Below, in pieces: positions 47,807 to 59,329 of a stretch of 64,000 nucleotides of DNA. The notes below the pieces were generated by a model that made no database searches, had not been told where the DNA came from, and saw only the letters and a list, made by a program, of their open reading frames with translations. The stretch comes from Pycnococcus provasolii (Eukaryota > Chlorophyta > Pseudoscourfieldiophyceae > Pseudoscourfieldiales > Pycnococcaceae): NCBI GenBank assembly GCA_938743325.2, contig OW568878.1:496001-560000 (forward strand), read 5' to 3'. The translations under genes and the position numbers were made by a program. The stretch's first letter is position 1. Every line of letters starts with the position of its first letter.

Positions 47807-48819
47807 ATGTCGATGTCGATGTCGCCGCCAAGATTTCGATGTCTTCTTACTTCTTTGGCTTTTTCGGCCTGTGCCGCTGCCTCTGCGTCGACAGCTGCAA
47901 GACGCTTGGCCGCCTCCGCATCTGCTTCCATCACAGCCTGCTCCACCTCCCTTTCCCAAGCTTGGTACGCCGGGTCGTTAGTGATTGCATCTTCATCGTC
48001 GTCGTTCGCAGGGACAGCTGAAGATTCCTGCTGTCTTTGCTGGCTGGCGTCGCCTTCTTCTTCTTCTTCTTCGTCGTCGACAAGTTCCCAGTTTGCCTCG
48101 TCGACACCATCGAGCTCCGCTATCCGCGGCAGGTGTTCCCGTAAGCTTTTGAGAAGTTCCGCGGAATAGTCCGCCGCATTTCCCTCGAGCACGAGAAAGC
48201 ACACACTCTTTGGGAGGGTTTGCACGTCAAATGTCTCGAACCGGTTACGCGCGACGTCAACAAACATGAGGTTTGCGAGCTCTTCGACACCTTTCCAGTC
48301 TTGCAGTTCGTTGTCAGCGGCGGATAGAAACCTGAGATTTGGCAGCAGTCTGACTGGCTCGATACTTCTGAGGTTGTTGCACTGCACATAGAGGTTCGTG
48401 ACGTTCGGGCACGCCGCGAGCGCGTCATCTTCGATAGACACGAGTCGTTCGCGATCCGCGCGTAGGTGCGTGACTCTCACTAAAGCGTCAATGATGCTGT
48501 CGCCGTCGGGATCCGCGTCTAAGAACGACTCTGGAAGGTTTCTCTCCGCGACGATGGGCAGCGAGAGCGTTTGAAGTTGTTTCCCTGAAGGCGAAGGTTC
48601 CCCAGAAGGCCCTAAAGGTTGCTCAGCAGGGAGAAGCTGCAAGAAGCCTGCATCTTCTTCTCTTGACTTTGACTTAAGTGAGGCATCTGAATAGCAGGCC
48701 CTCCCCTCCCCTCCCCTCCCCACCTCTTCCGGTTCAAGCACTTCAACCCTGGTTGTGGAGTTATGGGAACCCTCATCTTCGTGACCGGCCACGGATGTCG
48801 CGGAGGATGTCGCGGCCAT
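47365..48819 (-). CDS. Leucine-rich repeat protein, LRRC46-like
   Basis: I start at the Met at 48819 (MAATSS), giving 484 residues; the frame is open to 48915, but the added 32 residues sit next to a telomere-like array and look like 5' UTR. SDS22-type LRRs cover about residues 115-230: HLRADRERLVSIEDDALAAC, VTNLYVQCNNLRSIEPV, LRFLSAADNELQDWKGV, LMFVDVARNRFETFDV and CFLVLEGNA, ending with an LRR cap and LPRIAELDGVD. That order resembles LRRC46, found with ciliary proteins in animals and flagellated algae. The C-terminal half is an acidic, Gln/Glu-rich coiled coil with an Asp run. A ciliary role is inferred only by resemblance. Confidence 0.65.
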
Positions 48820-48930
48820 GGAGACGGAAGGAAACCACTTAAGGAAACTTGCGCAAACCAAGAACAGAGAAAAGCCGGCCGCGGGAAAACGATACCTTAA
48901 CAAAAAGACGCGCACAAGAAGGCAGAACAG

Positions 48931-48975
48931 CCCTAACCCTAACCCTAACCCTAACCTTAACCCTAACCCTAACCC
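48931..48975 (+). repeat. CCCTAA array in a bidirectional promoter
   Basis: Seven or so CCCTAA units (one CCTTAA variant) lie 112 bp upstream of the LRRC46-like start on one side and about 190 bp upstream of the copper ATPase start on the other. Confidence 0.85.
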
Positions 48976-49165
48976 GATGGTATTGTATTTTCAGTAGTTG
49001 GGGGTTCCAGTCAAACAAACAAGCAGGCCCTCTTTTTTCCCTGGAACCCCGAAATGAATAATAAGGCAAACAAACGTTTCCGGCCCCGCTTCCTAAGATC
49101 CTTATCCGATCTCCCCCCTCCCCCTCCCCTATTCTATTCTATTCTCACGTCGGAAATCAGCCGCC

Positions 49166-52129
49166 ATGGTGGCACCCGCACGACCAGGCGTACGCGTTCA
49201 CGGTGGTCATGGTGCCCTTCAGTCCTTTTCCTTCAGCAGGAGGAGGAAAAGGAAACTCGATATAAGCAGTGACATCAACCCCCTGGGGGGTGGTGTCCCG
49301 TTAGGTGGCGGTGGGTTACTGTCGGGGGGGACTGCGGGGGGATTGTTCTCTTTGGTAGGCGCGGCGGCGGCTGCGACGGCTTCCACCACCTTGAATACAC
49401 AAGTAGTGCAGGGGAGTGGTGGCGCAGCCCTTAATCAGGGAAACCACAAGTCGTTAAGTACTCGGAATAGTAATAGTGGGGGAAACAACAACAACAACAG
49501 CGGAGGAGGAGGAGGAGGAGGTGGTGGTGGTGGTGGTGGTGGTGGCGGCGACGGCTTCTCAGGAGGTTCCTCAGGAGACTCATCAGCACAAGTGCAAGTC
49601 ACCGACCTCACGCAGCCAGAAGACGAACAGCACACTGACGACGCTGACGACGAGTTCGCACTGCGCGTCGAGGGCATGCGGTGCGGCGGGTGCTCGAGCC
49701 AGGTCAAGAAACTACTCGAGGCGCTGCCGTACGTTCAAGCCGCAACCGTCAACCTGCTAACAAACAGCGCAGCCGTCAAGCTCAAGCCACGCGAACAGCG
49801 CGACGGCGTCACGAACGCCGCCGCAGCAGCAACTGCCACCGCCGCAATCCGTGACGCAGGTTTTCGCGTGGAAGTTCTCGCGTCGGGGCAGGACTTTGAC
49901 CCCGCGTCAGAACTCGAACGGCGGCGTGCAAAACGAGCGCAGGCTCTCGAGGATGCGAAGCGACGGATCGTCGGCGCAGGAACGCTCGCGGCGGTATGCA
50001 TTCTGTCGCATGCGTCGCACGTATTCAAGCTACCTCCGCTACCCTTCCCGTGGGCAAGACGGCTGAACCTCGACTACCTGAGAGCAGCGCTCGCAGTGAC
50101 GGCGATGGCTGGGCCGGGTGGCGAGATCATGGCACACGGCGCGCAGAATCTGGTGCGAGGCACGCCGAACATGGACAGCCTCGTCGCGCTGGGGGCATCG
50201 TCGTCATTCACCGTCAGCCTCGCCGCACTGGCGATGCCTAAACTGGGGTGGACGACGTACTTTGACGAACCTGCGATGCTGCTGAGCTTCGTTCTCGTCG
50301 GCAAGGCACTCGAGGCGCACGCGCGCGCGCGAGCCTCCACCGACATGGAGGGTCTACTGCGCCTGCTCCCGTCGCGCGCACGACTCGTGCTTCCAGGAAT
50401 GGCTGGCTCGGGCAGCACCGATGCCGCGCCGTGGGTCGAGGTGCCCACCAGCCGACTGGTGGTAGGAGATCGCGTCGCCGTGCTGCCTGGCGATCTCGTG
50501 CCCGTGGATGGCGACGTTCTCAGCGGCGCGTTCGATGTTGACGAGAGCAGCCTGACGGGAGAGCCACTTCCCGTGACGAAGCGCGTCGGATGCACGGTAT
50601 CCGGCGGCGCGACGGTCGTCGACGGTGCAGGGACCGTGCGCGCGCAGCGTGCCGGTGGGCAGGCGCTGGTCACGGACGTGCTGCGCATGGTGGAGGCAGC
50701 GCAGGCGCGTGCGCCGAAGCTGCAGCGTCTCGCTGATGCCGCCGCTGGGCCGTTCTGCTTTGGCGTGCTCGGCATGTCCGCGCTGACGCTGGGATTCTGG
50801 GCCGCAACACCCATGGGTCGAACGATTGCCGTTTCGACGCTTGGACGTGAGCCGCGGCAGCTTGCAATGCAGCTCGCTAGCTCCGTGCTCGTCGTCGCGT
50901 GCCCCTGCGCGCTCGGCCTCGCGCTGCCAACGGCAACTCTGGTGGGCACCGGGCACGGCGCCGCGCGGCTGGGCCTCGTGGTCCGTGGCGGCGATGCGCT
51001 GCAGGCTGCGTCGGAGGTGCGCACCGTGGCGTTCGACAAGACGGGAACGCTCACGCGGGGCATGCCCGAGGTGGCACGCGTATTGACGTGCGCACCACCG
51101 CGGACGGTGGAGGACGTTCTACGCGTCGCGAGCGCGGCGGAGGCAAGCTCTGCACACCCAATTGCGCGAGCCGTTCGCGCTGCGGCGGGTGCTGACACCG
51201 AGCTTCCTGACGACGGCTCGGTGCGCTCCATTCCTGGCGGCGGAGCGAGCTGCACGGTGCGCGGCAAGCGTGTTGCCGTGGGCACGCTCGCGTACCTTCG
51301 CGAGCAGTGCAGTGTCGTTGGTGACCCACCATCCGAGGCTGGTCATGGCGAGGGTGCAGAGCGCACGGTTGCGCATGTCGCGTACGACGGCCGTCTCGTC
51401 GGCGCGATTGAGCTGCACGATCCGATCAGCCCCGCGGCGTTCGACGCAATTTCCGCCGTGCGAAGCTACGGCTTGCGCCCCGTGATTGTGAGCGGCGATC
51501 GCCCCGAGGCTGTGGCGGCTGTGGCACGTGAGCTTGGCATAACCGTGGAAGATTCGATGGGCGGTGTGACACCCGCGGGGAAGGTGAATGCGGTTCGCGA
51601 GCTTCGCAAGCGCACCAACGGCAGCGGCGTGGCGATGGTGGGCGATGGCATCAACGACGCGGCGGCTCTCGCGGAGGCGGATGTTGGGCTGGCCATGGGA
51701 TCAGGTGCCGCGGCGGCGGCGGACGCCGCGGACTTCGTCCTGCTTCGCGGCGACGTGGCTCAACTTCCCGATGCGCTCGCTTTGGCGCACGCGACGACGA
51801 GCACGATGAAGTCGAATTTAGTGTGGGCATTTGCCTACAACGGCGTCGCCCTGCCCGTGGCGATGGGTGCTCTTCTTCCTCGGTTTGGACTTGCTTTGAA
51901 TCCCACCATAGCGGGTGCGGCGATGGGAGTGAGCAGTCTAGGCGTGATCTTGAATAGCCTGCAGTTGCCGAATCGCGTCAACCACACGCATTCTGGCGGA
52001 AAACAACCTGTTGACGACTTTGAGGAGAAGCTTCGTGCGGAGCGAAACGCCCGGCTCGCGATGGAGAGTCAGCAACTGCAGGCGGTGCAGGCGGCCAAGC
52101 CCACAAGAGCTGAGCGAAATGTGAAATAG
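49166..52129 (+). CDS. PAA1: Copper-transporting P1B-type ATPase, plastid PAA type
   Basis: The 987-residue pump has, in order: a long N-terminal region with basic presequence-like start and a Gly run of about 14 residues (about 115-128); a heavy-metal-associated domain with MRCGGCS (Cys about 173 and 176); membrane helices; TGEPLP (about 464) in the actuator; the CPC metal channel [12 protein letters not shown] (about 579); DKTGTLTRG (phosphorylated Asp about 625); SSAHP (about 665); [10 protein letters not shown] (about 826); and last helices. CPC with HMA CxxC marks Cu(I) transport. A presequence and single HMA domain suggest PAA1/HMA6 or PAA2/HMA8, which bring copper to plastocyanin and plastid SOD. 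The choice between those two is a guess. Confidence 0.88.
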   Translation: MVAPARPGVRVHGGHGALQSFSFSRRRKRKLDISSDINPLGGGVPLGGGGLLSGGTAGGLFSLVGAAAAATASTTLNTQVVQGSGGAALNQGNHKSLSTRNSNSGGNNNNNSGGGGGGGGGGGGGGGGDGFSGGSSGDSSAQVQVTDLTQPEDEQHTDDADDEFALRVEGMRCGGCSSQVKKLLEALPYVQAATVNLLTNSAAVKLKPREQRDGVTNAAAAATATAAIRDAGFRVEVLASGQDFDPASELERRRAKRAQALEDAKRRIVGAGTLAAVCILSHASHVFKLPPLPFPWARRLNLDYLRAALAVTAMAGPGGEIMAHGAQNLVRGTPNMDSLVALGASSSFTVSLAALAMPKLGWTTYFDEPAMLLSFVLVGKALEAHARARASTDMEGLLRLLPSRARLVLPGMAGSGSTDAAPWVEVPTSRLVVGDRVAVLPGDLVPVDGDVLSGAFDVDESSLTGEPLPVTKRVGCTVSGGATVVDGAGTVRAQRAGGQALVTDVLRMVEAAQARAPKLQRLADAAAGPFCFGVLGMSALTLGFWAATPMGRTIAVSTLGREPRQLAMQLASSVLVVACPCALGLALPTATLVGTGHGAARLGLVVRGGDALQAASEVRTVAFDKTGTLTRGMPEVARVLTCAPPRTVEDVLRVASAAEASSAHPIARAVRAAAGADTELPDDGSVRSIPGGGASCTVRGKRVAVGTLAYLREQCSVVGDPPSEAGHGEGAERTVAHVAYDGRLVGAIELHDPISPAAFDAISAVRSYGLRPVIVSGDRPEAVAAVARELGITVEDSMGGVTPAGKVNAVRELRKRTNGSGVAMVGDGINDAAALAEADVGLAMGSGAAAAADAADFVLLRGDVAQLPDALALAHATTSTMKSNLVWAFAYNGVALPVAMGALLPRFGLALNPTIAGAAMGVSSLGVILNSLQLPNRVNHTHSGGKQPVDDFEEKLRAERNARLAMESQQLQAVQAAKPTRAERNVK

Positions 52130-52148
52130 TACACTTTGTTTACAATCT

Positions 52149-52760
52149 TCACGCGTCCCTCTCAACGGCGACAACGTACGAGCACCCGTCACATCGCACG
52201 AACGTCTCCTGTCCTATTTGCAGTTGGCTTATTAGCATTGGGACGTTTATGCGAAATACGCCTCCACAGTTGCACGGCCTTGAGCACATGTCGCCGTCAA
52301 GCAGTTCCGAGGTCACGACATTGTCAAGGACGACAGCGTGTTGGTTTTCTGAGAGAGCTTTCTGCGAGGCTTCGGCTTGAGCGAGTTGTGCGTCATATTG
52401 TTTTCTTCGCGCTGTGTCAGACAGTACCTGATAAGCGTGCTGGATGGCGATGAACGTCGCATGCGACTCTGACTCTGACTCTGACTCTGACGACATCGTC
52501 GCGGCATCATCATCCCAAACAGCCTGACCGCAAGATGACTGTGCCCCCTGAACCTTGTCTGGGTGGTGCTTGAGTATTAAAGCTTTATACGCACGTTTGA
52601 TTTCGGAGAGTGCGATATCACCGGAGGCGGCGGGGGAGGAAGGCACTAAGCCTAATAACGCATACAGGTTCTTCTTTGTAGGAGTTTGTTGCGCAACACC
52701 GCCGCCGCCGCCGCCGTGAGCCATCAAGCGCCCCCAATCGTAAAAAGGGAAACCGAACAA
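52149..52760 (-). CDS. DPH4: Diphthamide biosynthesis protein 4 (J domain plus CSL zinc domain)
   Basis: The 203-residue protein joins a J domain (NLYALLGL, ALILKHHPDKV with HPD, then IQHAYQVLSDTARRKQYD) to a CSL/DPH-type zinc domain (MCSRPCNCGGVFRI and FVRCDGCSYVVAV, giving C-x3-C-C/C-x2-C ligands). That pair defines DPH4/DNAJC24/JJJ3, an iron-binding electron carrier and cochaperone in the first step of diphthamide synthesis on elongation factor 2. The first 12 residues may be UTR; the Met at 52724 (MAHGGG) is an alternative start. A Ser/Glu run splits the J domain's helix III. It converges with the ATPase gene, 19 bp between the stops. Confidence 0.9.
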   Translation of the reverse strand: MFGFPFYDWGRLMAHGGGGGGVAQQTPTKKNLYALLGLVPSSPAASGDIALSEIKRAYKALILKHHPDKVQGAQSSCGQAVWDDDAATMSSESESESESHATFIAIQHAYQVLSDTARRKQYDAQLAQAEASQKALSENQHAVVLDNVVTSELLDGDMCSRPCNCGGVFRINVPMLISQLQIGQETFVRCDGCSYVVAVERDA

Positions 52761-52941
52761 TCAAGTGGGCCCCTGGAGGTTAGCCTATGGTTAGGGTAGA
52801 CTAAGTAAGGTAACCCTAACCTTATTCGGGGTTTGACTTTCCTGTACCCGGTAGGGTATTATTATTATCGGGGTTTGACTTTCAGGTGGCCTCCACTTTG
52901 TTTTTTTCCAGTCATCCCCTCCCTCGTGTGAACCTTTTTTT

Positions 52942-55263
52942 ATGGCGTCCACGCAGCACCACCACCAACATGTGTATGGTCTATTAGCTCACCTCCCTCG
53001 GGCACAGCTTCGTTCTCTTTGTTATTTAGGCGCTTCCCTGGACGCGTACTGCTCCTTGTGGTCGACGACAATACGCGCGCTCTTCACGCACAATGACCTC
53101 GACCAGTCCGGCTTTCTCTCAACCGGGGAACTCGTCGCTTTCACATCACAGCTGCAGCTGGAACCGTCAGGTGGTCAACTTGACGACCACGAGGAGGCCG
53201 TGGACGACATCTTTCAGTCGCATAACGATTCGTGGCGGCGTCTCGCGATTGATGCCCTCAGCTCGCTGCACGGCGCGTCTGGGGGTGTCAGCTTCTCAGA
53301 ACTTCTTACAACTCTGCAGGATGCAACTTTATTAGAGAACGAACTGCAGAGGAGGGAGCAGCCATTGCTCCAAGAAGAACCAACACAGCCACAGCCACAG
53401 CCACAGCCACAACAAACTCACGCAAGAATGGAGGAGCGAGAACAAGTCGTCCCCAACACATACAACCACCAGCAGCAGCTTGAAGCACCTGCGATGCACG
53501 AACACTTTCTGCGAAACGAAGCACGGACGAACGCTCTGCGCATGTCCGTGTACGCAAGGAGACGAAGGGCTGCGCTGCGCTTGGCCACATCAGCCGTCGA
53601 GCACTCAGACCTTCAAGTGGACATGCCCTTACCTGCAACGCACTACACCATCGAGCTCCCGCCTGATGACAACATGGACCGCGAACGCGACATGTACTCA
53701 GCAGCCGCAAGCAACGAACGACTTCCCAGACGAAAGGTGGCATGGAACCCAACCTCGAGTCGCGCTACGCCACCCGACCCACCTACGAAGCCGGCAGATG
53801 AGCAGGACCTCGACGTGGACTTGCTGCTCAAACGTGGAAGTCGCGCGGACGCTAGTGACGCGGAACGACGTGCCGTGCGCCACTTCTGGGCTGCAAGAAG
53901 ACGTGCTGCTTGCATGCTCGCCGTGACCAAGCCGCCGCGCCTGCATGATGCCCAGACACGAGCGCAGCTCGTTGCAGACGCGTTGCCCTCACGCCCGAGC
54001 GCTTACATGGAGATCTCCGCGCCTGCAGCCATGCCCGCCTGGCGTGCGAACGACCTGGCGAGGCAGCGATCACTCGACCAGGCGGTCCGGAACAGGATGA
54101 GGCTGTCTTCAAAGAAGACTTCGACGCCTTGGTGCGACGATTGGCAGAAAAAGCCGTCGAGCGTCGCAGCAAGCAAAGGGTTGCCATTTACAGACGATCC
54201 GTACGCCGCACGTCCTGCCGACGCGGTACCACGCTGGGCGGGCGCGCGGGAGCGCGGGCGCAGTCGAGTGCACGAATCGGCGCGGGTCGGCGACGCACCG
54301 ACGCTCGCAAGGTTGCTGTCGTTCGCGGGAGACATTTTTGAAGCAGCTCGCCAGCCTGATGGCCACCTCGTCACGCCGCTGCACCTCGCGTGCCGCTGCG
54401 CGCCGGATGCCAAGACGCGTGGCGACGCAGGAGCTCTCGCTTGTGCCCAATTGTTGCTGTCGTCGGGCGCAAGTCCTGGCGCTGCGACCGCGATCGCGGC
54501 GGGAGGCGAAACCTCTCTGCACCTTGCGTGCGCAAGAGGGTGCGCGCTGCTCGCTGAAGAGCTGCTCGCGTGCGAGAGGCCGCCAACCCTTGATGGCGGC
54601 GACGATACGTGGGAGCCCGCAAATGTCGCGGCGATAGACGCAAATGGGCAGACTCCGCTGCACCGTGCGGTGAACCTTGGTGGATCGCGCTCACGTGCGT
54701 GCGTGGAGCTGCTTCTCGCGCATGGAGCAGACATCACCGTCCAAGATGTCGACGGGGCCAATGCCGTCCACATCGCGTGTGCACGCTGCGACGTGACCCT
54801 TCTCAAAATGCTACTGCGTGGCTCGCAGAATCTTGATCTTGCACGAAGAGCTGTTACCACGTTAGACCATCAGCTGCGCACGCCGCTCCATCGCGCAATT
54901 TCGTTTGCCGCCGACGGTGGCGCTGATAGGGTTCGCCGTGCGGCATCGGATAGTCCGAAGCCGAGTGCCTTTGCGAGATGTGGTAAGGTGCCACAGGCGA
55001 AGATGGGTATGCCAGGCACGCGACGCTGGCGCGATGCAGCTTCATGCGCCGCAATGCTCCTGCGCCTCGGTGCGGATGCAGGTGCAGTGTCACTCGATGG
55101 CTGTACTCCAGCTACGCTAGCAGCTCGTGCTATTAAGGCGCATTCACCGCAGGAAGCTTCAAATCTCGCAGCCATTCTTGCAAATGAAGCGGAGGCGATG
55201 AGACAAAGAATGCAGCAGCAGTATCAGGAACAGAGCGGCGAAGAAGATATTCTACGACTGTAA
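52942..55263 (+). CDS. EF-hand and ankyrin repeat protein
   Basis: The 773-residue protein has one canonical EF-hand loop near residue 51 (DLDQSGFLSTGE), a Gln/Pro tract near 150, a basic middle region, and five to six ankyrin units from about residue 430: SRVHESARVGDAPTLARLLS, LVTPLHLACRC, GGETSLHLACARGCALLAEE, NGQTPLHRAVNLGG, DGANAVHIACARCDVTLLKM and LRTPLHRAISFA, then a last one with LLRLGADAGAVSLDG. Ankyrin units are of the common type and not related to the 35-residue units in the kinase-TIR gene. I do not recognise an orthologue; it probably binds a protein partner in a calcium-dependent way. The promoter has two copies of TCGGGGTTTGACTTTC. Confidence 0.7.
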   Translation: MASTQHHHQHVYGLLAHLPRAQLRSLCYLGASLDAYCSLWSTTIRALFTHNDLDQSGFLSTGELVAFTSQLQLEPSGGQLDDHEEAVDDIFQSHNDSWRRLAIDALSSLHGASGGVSFSELLTTLQDATLLENELQRREQPLLQEEPTQPQPQPQPQQTHARMEEREQVVPNTYNHQQQLEAPAMHEHFLRNEARTNALRMSVYARRRRAALRLATSAVEHSDLQVDMPLPATHYTIELPPDDNMDRERDMYSAAASNERLPRRKVAWNPTSSRATPPDPPTKPADEQDLDVDLLLKRGSRADASDAERRAVRHFWAARRRAACMLAVTKPPRLHDAQTRAQLVADALPSRPSAYMEISAPAAMPAWRANDLARQRSLDQAVRNRMRLSSKKTSTPWCDDWQKKPSSVAASKGLPFTDDPYAARPADAVPRWAGARERGRSRVHESARVGDAPTLARLLSFAGDIFEAARQPDGHLVTPLHLACRCAPDAKTRGDAGALACAQLLLSSGASPGAATAIAAGGETSLHLACARGCALLAEELLACERPPTLDGGDDTWEPANVAAIDANGQTPLHRAVNLGGSRSRACVELLLAHGADITVQDVDGANAVHIACARCDVTLLKMLLRGSQNLDLARRAVTTLDHQLRTPLHRAISFAADGGADRVRRAASDSPKPSAFARCGKVPQAKMGMPGTRRWRDAASCAAMLLRLGADAGAVSLDGCTPATLAARAIKAHSPQEASNLAAILANEAEAMRQRMQQQYQEQSGEEDILRL

Positions 55264-55353
55264 TTACCTATGTAAACAACTCATGGTGGTGGCACAACAC
55301 AATATATCAAATTGTTTTTGGTTTTACACGTAAACAAAAATAGAGAAAGAAAA

Positions 55354-57069
55354 TCAACGAGCTCCAGCACCGCCCGTAGCTAGTGCCTCCGCCGCCGCCC
55401 AGGCATGCATAGCAACCGCGCGAGCCTGAAGCACATCTTCCTTATGTGTGTGACCCTGCTTGAGACCGCGATAGTCGTCAGCGAGGTCCACCGCGAACTG
55501 TGCATTCTCCACAGACACGAAGTCGACCGCGATCTTCACACAAGGTCGCAGATTACGCACCTGATGCGGGCATCGCGATGGCACGAACACCGCGTCGCCC
55601 TCACGCTGGTAGATGCGCCACGGAACAATGCCCGTCTCCTGCTTGAGCAGCGCCAGGTCATCCTTGCGCAGGTATACCAGTTGATCGTGAATCGGATGGT
55701 CGAGTACAGATTCGTCAGGCACCGCGGCGTCTGTCTCGTTCTGCGTCGCTGTTTCGTCAGGCACGGCGGCGTGGGTCTCATTCTGCGTCGCTGTGAGCAC
55801 CACCTTGGTCGGGCCGTGGTACCAACGCCCTTCCGCTGCTTTCTCCTTGATCCACAACTCGAGCTTAGCAGCATCATTGCGGTGGAAGAGGTCCCAAACA
55901 GCCCCCACTTCGTCGTGCTGGCAAGGAAGATTGCTGAAATCCCTCTCCCCCTCCTCCTGAGCCTTCACCATTGCATCCGACTGAACATGCACAAGCAGGT
56001 TCACTGCATCTGCCATGTCGTAGTGCATCTTTGTCACACTGTCGCCACGGTCCTCGAATCCGTTTTTGCCCTCGCACGGCGCCTCGTCCGGGGACCCGAA
56101 GGCGATGTAGCACTTTGGCCCGAGGTCAGGTTGGCTCAAGTTCTGCGGAAACAGGCTGACGACATTGAACGGACCCTTCGGATTCGTGTACTCTGGCACG
56201 GGACACATCTCGTAGAAATCTGCCGTGTGCCGTGGCGCAAAATCGCGCATGTCACCATCCGGCGGCCAGTCTTTCAGCTTCAGCAGCTCCCTGACTCCAT
56301 TTTTGCGCTTCACACCTCCTTGAAGGTAGTTGGTGAAGAACTCGCCCACCTGCATGCCAGTCATCTCACAGATGTCACTGCACCGGATGATCGTCAAAGA
56401 GTTTCCCTCCTGTCGTGTCTGGCCTGGACGCGATTCGCGCGCCATGCGCCGCAGCACCCTCGGCGCCCACGACATTCGGCCGATGCACCGGCGCATGAGG
56501 ATGGGCTCACCCTGCATCCATCTTTTGTGAAAGGCGGCAAACATCTCCGGATCAGTACGCTCGACGAACTGCGGTCCATACTTGACGCCATCGGCGGTGC
56601 GTAGATTGCTCGGTTCCGGCTCGCCTTCGATGCCGTGCCGCATCTGCCACATCGTGGGTGAGAAGATGTTTTTGTGCAACTTCGCAGCATCAGCTGGCAA
56701 GCTTGCGAGAACGACGTTGCTCGTGTTGTCCACTTCCGGCGATCCCTCCTCGCCAGGATTGATGTTTGAGACAGGCGTACAGATGGACGGCATGTCCGCG
56801 ATGCGCTCACCGCGTTGCAGCACCTTCTTCGCCAGCGGAAGGCGGGGAAGTGTGGCAGGCTCCGTATGTTTCGGCAAGGGTAGCTGAAGAGCCGCATCGA
56901 AGCGGCTGGCAGGCTCCAGTCCGCATCGCTTGAGCGACTTGACGAAATCCACCTCCTCCTGATCAGCGTCCATTGTTTCTTGCATCGCTTGGACGCGTCT
57001 GATGAAGCAATCAGGACACAGCTCAGTATCAGGCGGTCCCTGCCCTTCCTCCTCTTCCTCTTCCTCCTC

Positions 57070-57103
<34 letters not shown>

Positions 57104-58306
57104 TCGTCGTCGTCGAGGCCTTTTGCAGCCGGTGCTGCTGCCGCCATCGCTGCTTTTCCTCCTCCTTTCGCTGCTTTCTCCTCCTCCTTTTGCTTTTGCC
57201 ACGCCTCGATCTCCTTTTCGGTCGCCGGTGCGGAGTAGTAGTCGTTCCACAGCGACGTTCCACACTCGGGATTGCTGCAGATGGCGCGTTCGCCGTCGCC
57301 AAGCGCATTGATTGTGCGCTCCGCAACCTGGTCAAGCGCATGGAGCTTTTGGTGCACCATCGCCGCCTCGTGCGCGCTCCTGGCAATACTGGGAACGCAC
57401 GTCGCCGCGAGCGCGTGTGCGACGTGTTTGGCGAAAGCCTGTTTCTCGACTTGTGGGATGGGCGGCAGTTCGCCGATGACGCCGTCTGCATTTACGTAGT
57501 ACAACGCCGTCGCACCTGTGTCACGATCGAGCTGTTTTCCTGGAACGCCACGAAGACAGATGCGGCATGAGCACACGGCACGGCACTGTGGACAGCCTCC
57601 TTTCATGAATTCTATCCACCTCTTCTTGAGTTCTTCAGGTGTTTTGATGTTCCAGGCGTCAATGAGCGAGCTGTGGTGCAGGTAAATGCACTTGGGGCAG
57701 ACACGTGGGCAGGGCAGCGCGTGTTTGCAGACACGTGCGTTGAATTTTGACTTCGCTGACGTCGTCGTCGTCGCATTTCCAATTTTCTTCACCTCCTTGC
57801 CCTGGTTGGGGCACACGGCAAAGACGGGTGAGCGTCCTTGGCACCAGTGGCAGCAGCTCGTTTCATCGGACAGGTTCGTTTTCGGCGGCGCCATCGCGGG
57901 ATGGAACAGATTGGCGAAGAGTTTCGCATTTTCGTTGATTTTCTGCGCGAGAGCTTTGCGTTCCTCTTCTGTGTTGTTTGATGTGTCGCTGCCGAGAATG
58001 TTTCTTTTGGCGCGTGCGAGCGGCAGTGGTGGTGGTTGTTGTTTTTGTGACTGCGACTGCGACTCCATTTTTTCAGCCATCCTGACGTGTTTCTCGCAGT
58101 ACCTTTCACCGAATTCTGACTCCTTGTGGCACTTTCTCCCGTTTGCCGCAACGAATTTGCACCTGTCGTCTTCCTGGCTTGCGTACGTGTTGAATGCCTG
58201 AGTAGCTCGTGCAGCTGCGCGTCGCGTCGGCGGCGTGGATGTTTGCCATGTTTGTTGTGTCGACTGCTTTTGTGCTTCTTCTTTTTCCACTTCCGGCTTT
58301 TGAGAA

Positions 58307-58337
<31 letters not shown>

Positions 58338-59202
58338 GTGGTGGTGCTGTTGGCGGTTTGTTTGTTTTCTGTTTCTTGGCGGCTGGTTTGTCTGGTTGTT
58401 TGTCAGCGTTGTTTGCCTTTGGTTTTTGGTTGTTGACTTTGGCAGTGGCGACGACACCGGCAGCAGCCTGTTTTGGTTTTGCACTTGCGCTTGGGGCATT
58501 CGCGTGAGATGTCGACGGCCGTTCCAACTTTTCCTTGTCGTGCTTCTTTTCGTTTGGTTTTGGTTTTGGTTTTGTATTTGGTGGTGGTGCCGTTGTTTTC
58601 TTCGGCAGTGCTTGTTGTTGTTTTTGCACAGGAGCAGGCGCCGGCGCCGTGGTGGTGTTTGGTTGAAATCTCCCTGGCAGTGCCATGCCAATGTCCGGCG
58701 CCGGGGACAGGAGCAGGCCCGTTGAGCGTGCTGGCACCGGCACAGCAGGGGAAGAAGGAGGAGAAGCAGCACCACGAGGTGGTGGTTGAGGAGGAGGAAC
58801 ACTGCCACTGCTAATTCCCATGAGCTCCGAAGCCGCCGCTGCTAACACCGCTTCTGAAGTGGGTACAAACCGACGCCTTTTAGGTATCTTAGAAGCTGGT
58901 AAAGGCACAGACTCCGGAGCATCATTTACCTCCAAATCAACGTCGTCGTCTTCGCGAATGACCAAAACTCCCGAACTTCCGCCGGAGTCGTCATCCGAGT
59001 GACCTGAGGAACCGACCCCACCTAAGGAACCATGACGACGTGCACGCTTATTCTTATTCTTATTCTTAGCATTCATAACAGGAGGAACTGCAGGAACTGT
59101 AGGAAGAGAAGTGGTGAATTCGGAGTGGATAGCAAGAGCGACACCTTCCAAGGAAGTGGCGCCATGGGAAGCAACGCCATGAGGAGGAGCGGGCTCCAAC
59201 AT
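55354..59202 (-). CDS. JmjC histone demethylase, KDM3/JMJ25 type
   Basis: I start at the Met at 59202 (MLEPAPPHG), 1282 residues; the frame is open to 59286 but the extra residues look like UTR. After a long Pro/Gln/Lys-rich region comes a WRC-like cluster (CKFVAANGRKCHKES then YCEKH), then the zinc/RING-like part typical of KDM3-type proteins (CHWCQG, CPKCIYLHH, CPQCRAVCSCRICLRG and CSNPECG ... CPDC), an Asp/Glu run of about 25 acidic residues, and a JmjC domain with Fe(II) ligands in MHYDMADAVN (His-x-Asp) and CPHQVRNLRP (second His). Members remove H3K9 methyl groups in the nucleus. The internal repeat AVPDETATQNETDAAVPDES inside JmjC is unusual. Catalytic residues appear intact. Confidence 0.85.
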
Positions 59203-59329
59203 GGTAAAGCCTCTGGGGGAAAGGAAATAAATGGCGGGTGCCCTGCAAAGCCCGGGCAGGGGGAGGACTCTCCAACGCAACGCCAACGGGCAAATAAATG
59301 TATGACGACACCCCGCACCCGACTCACAA

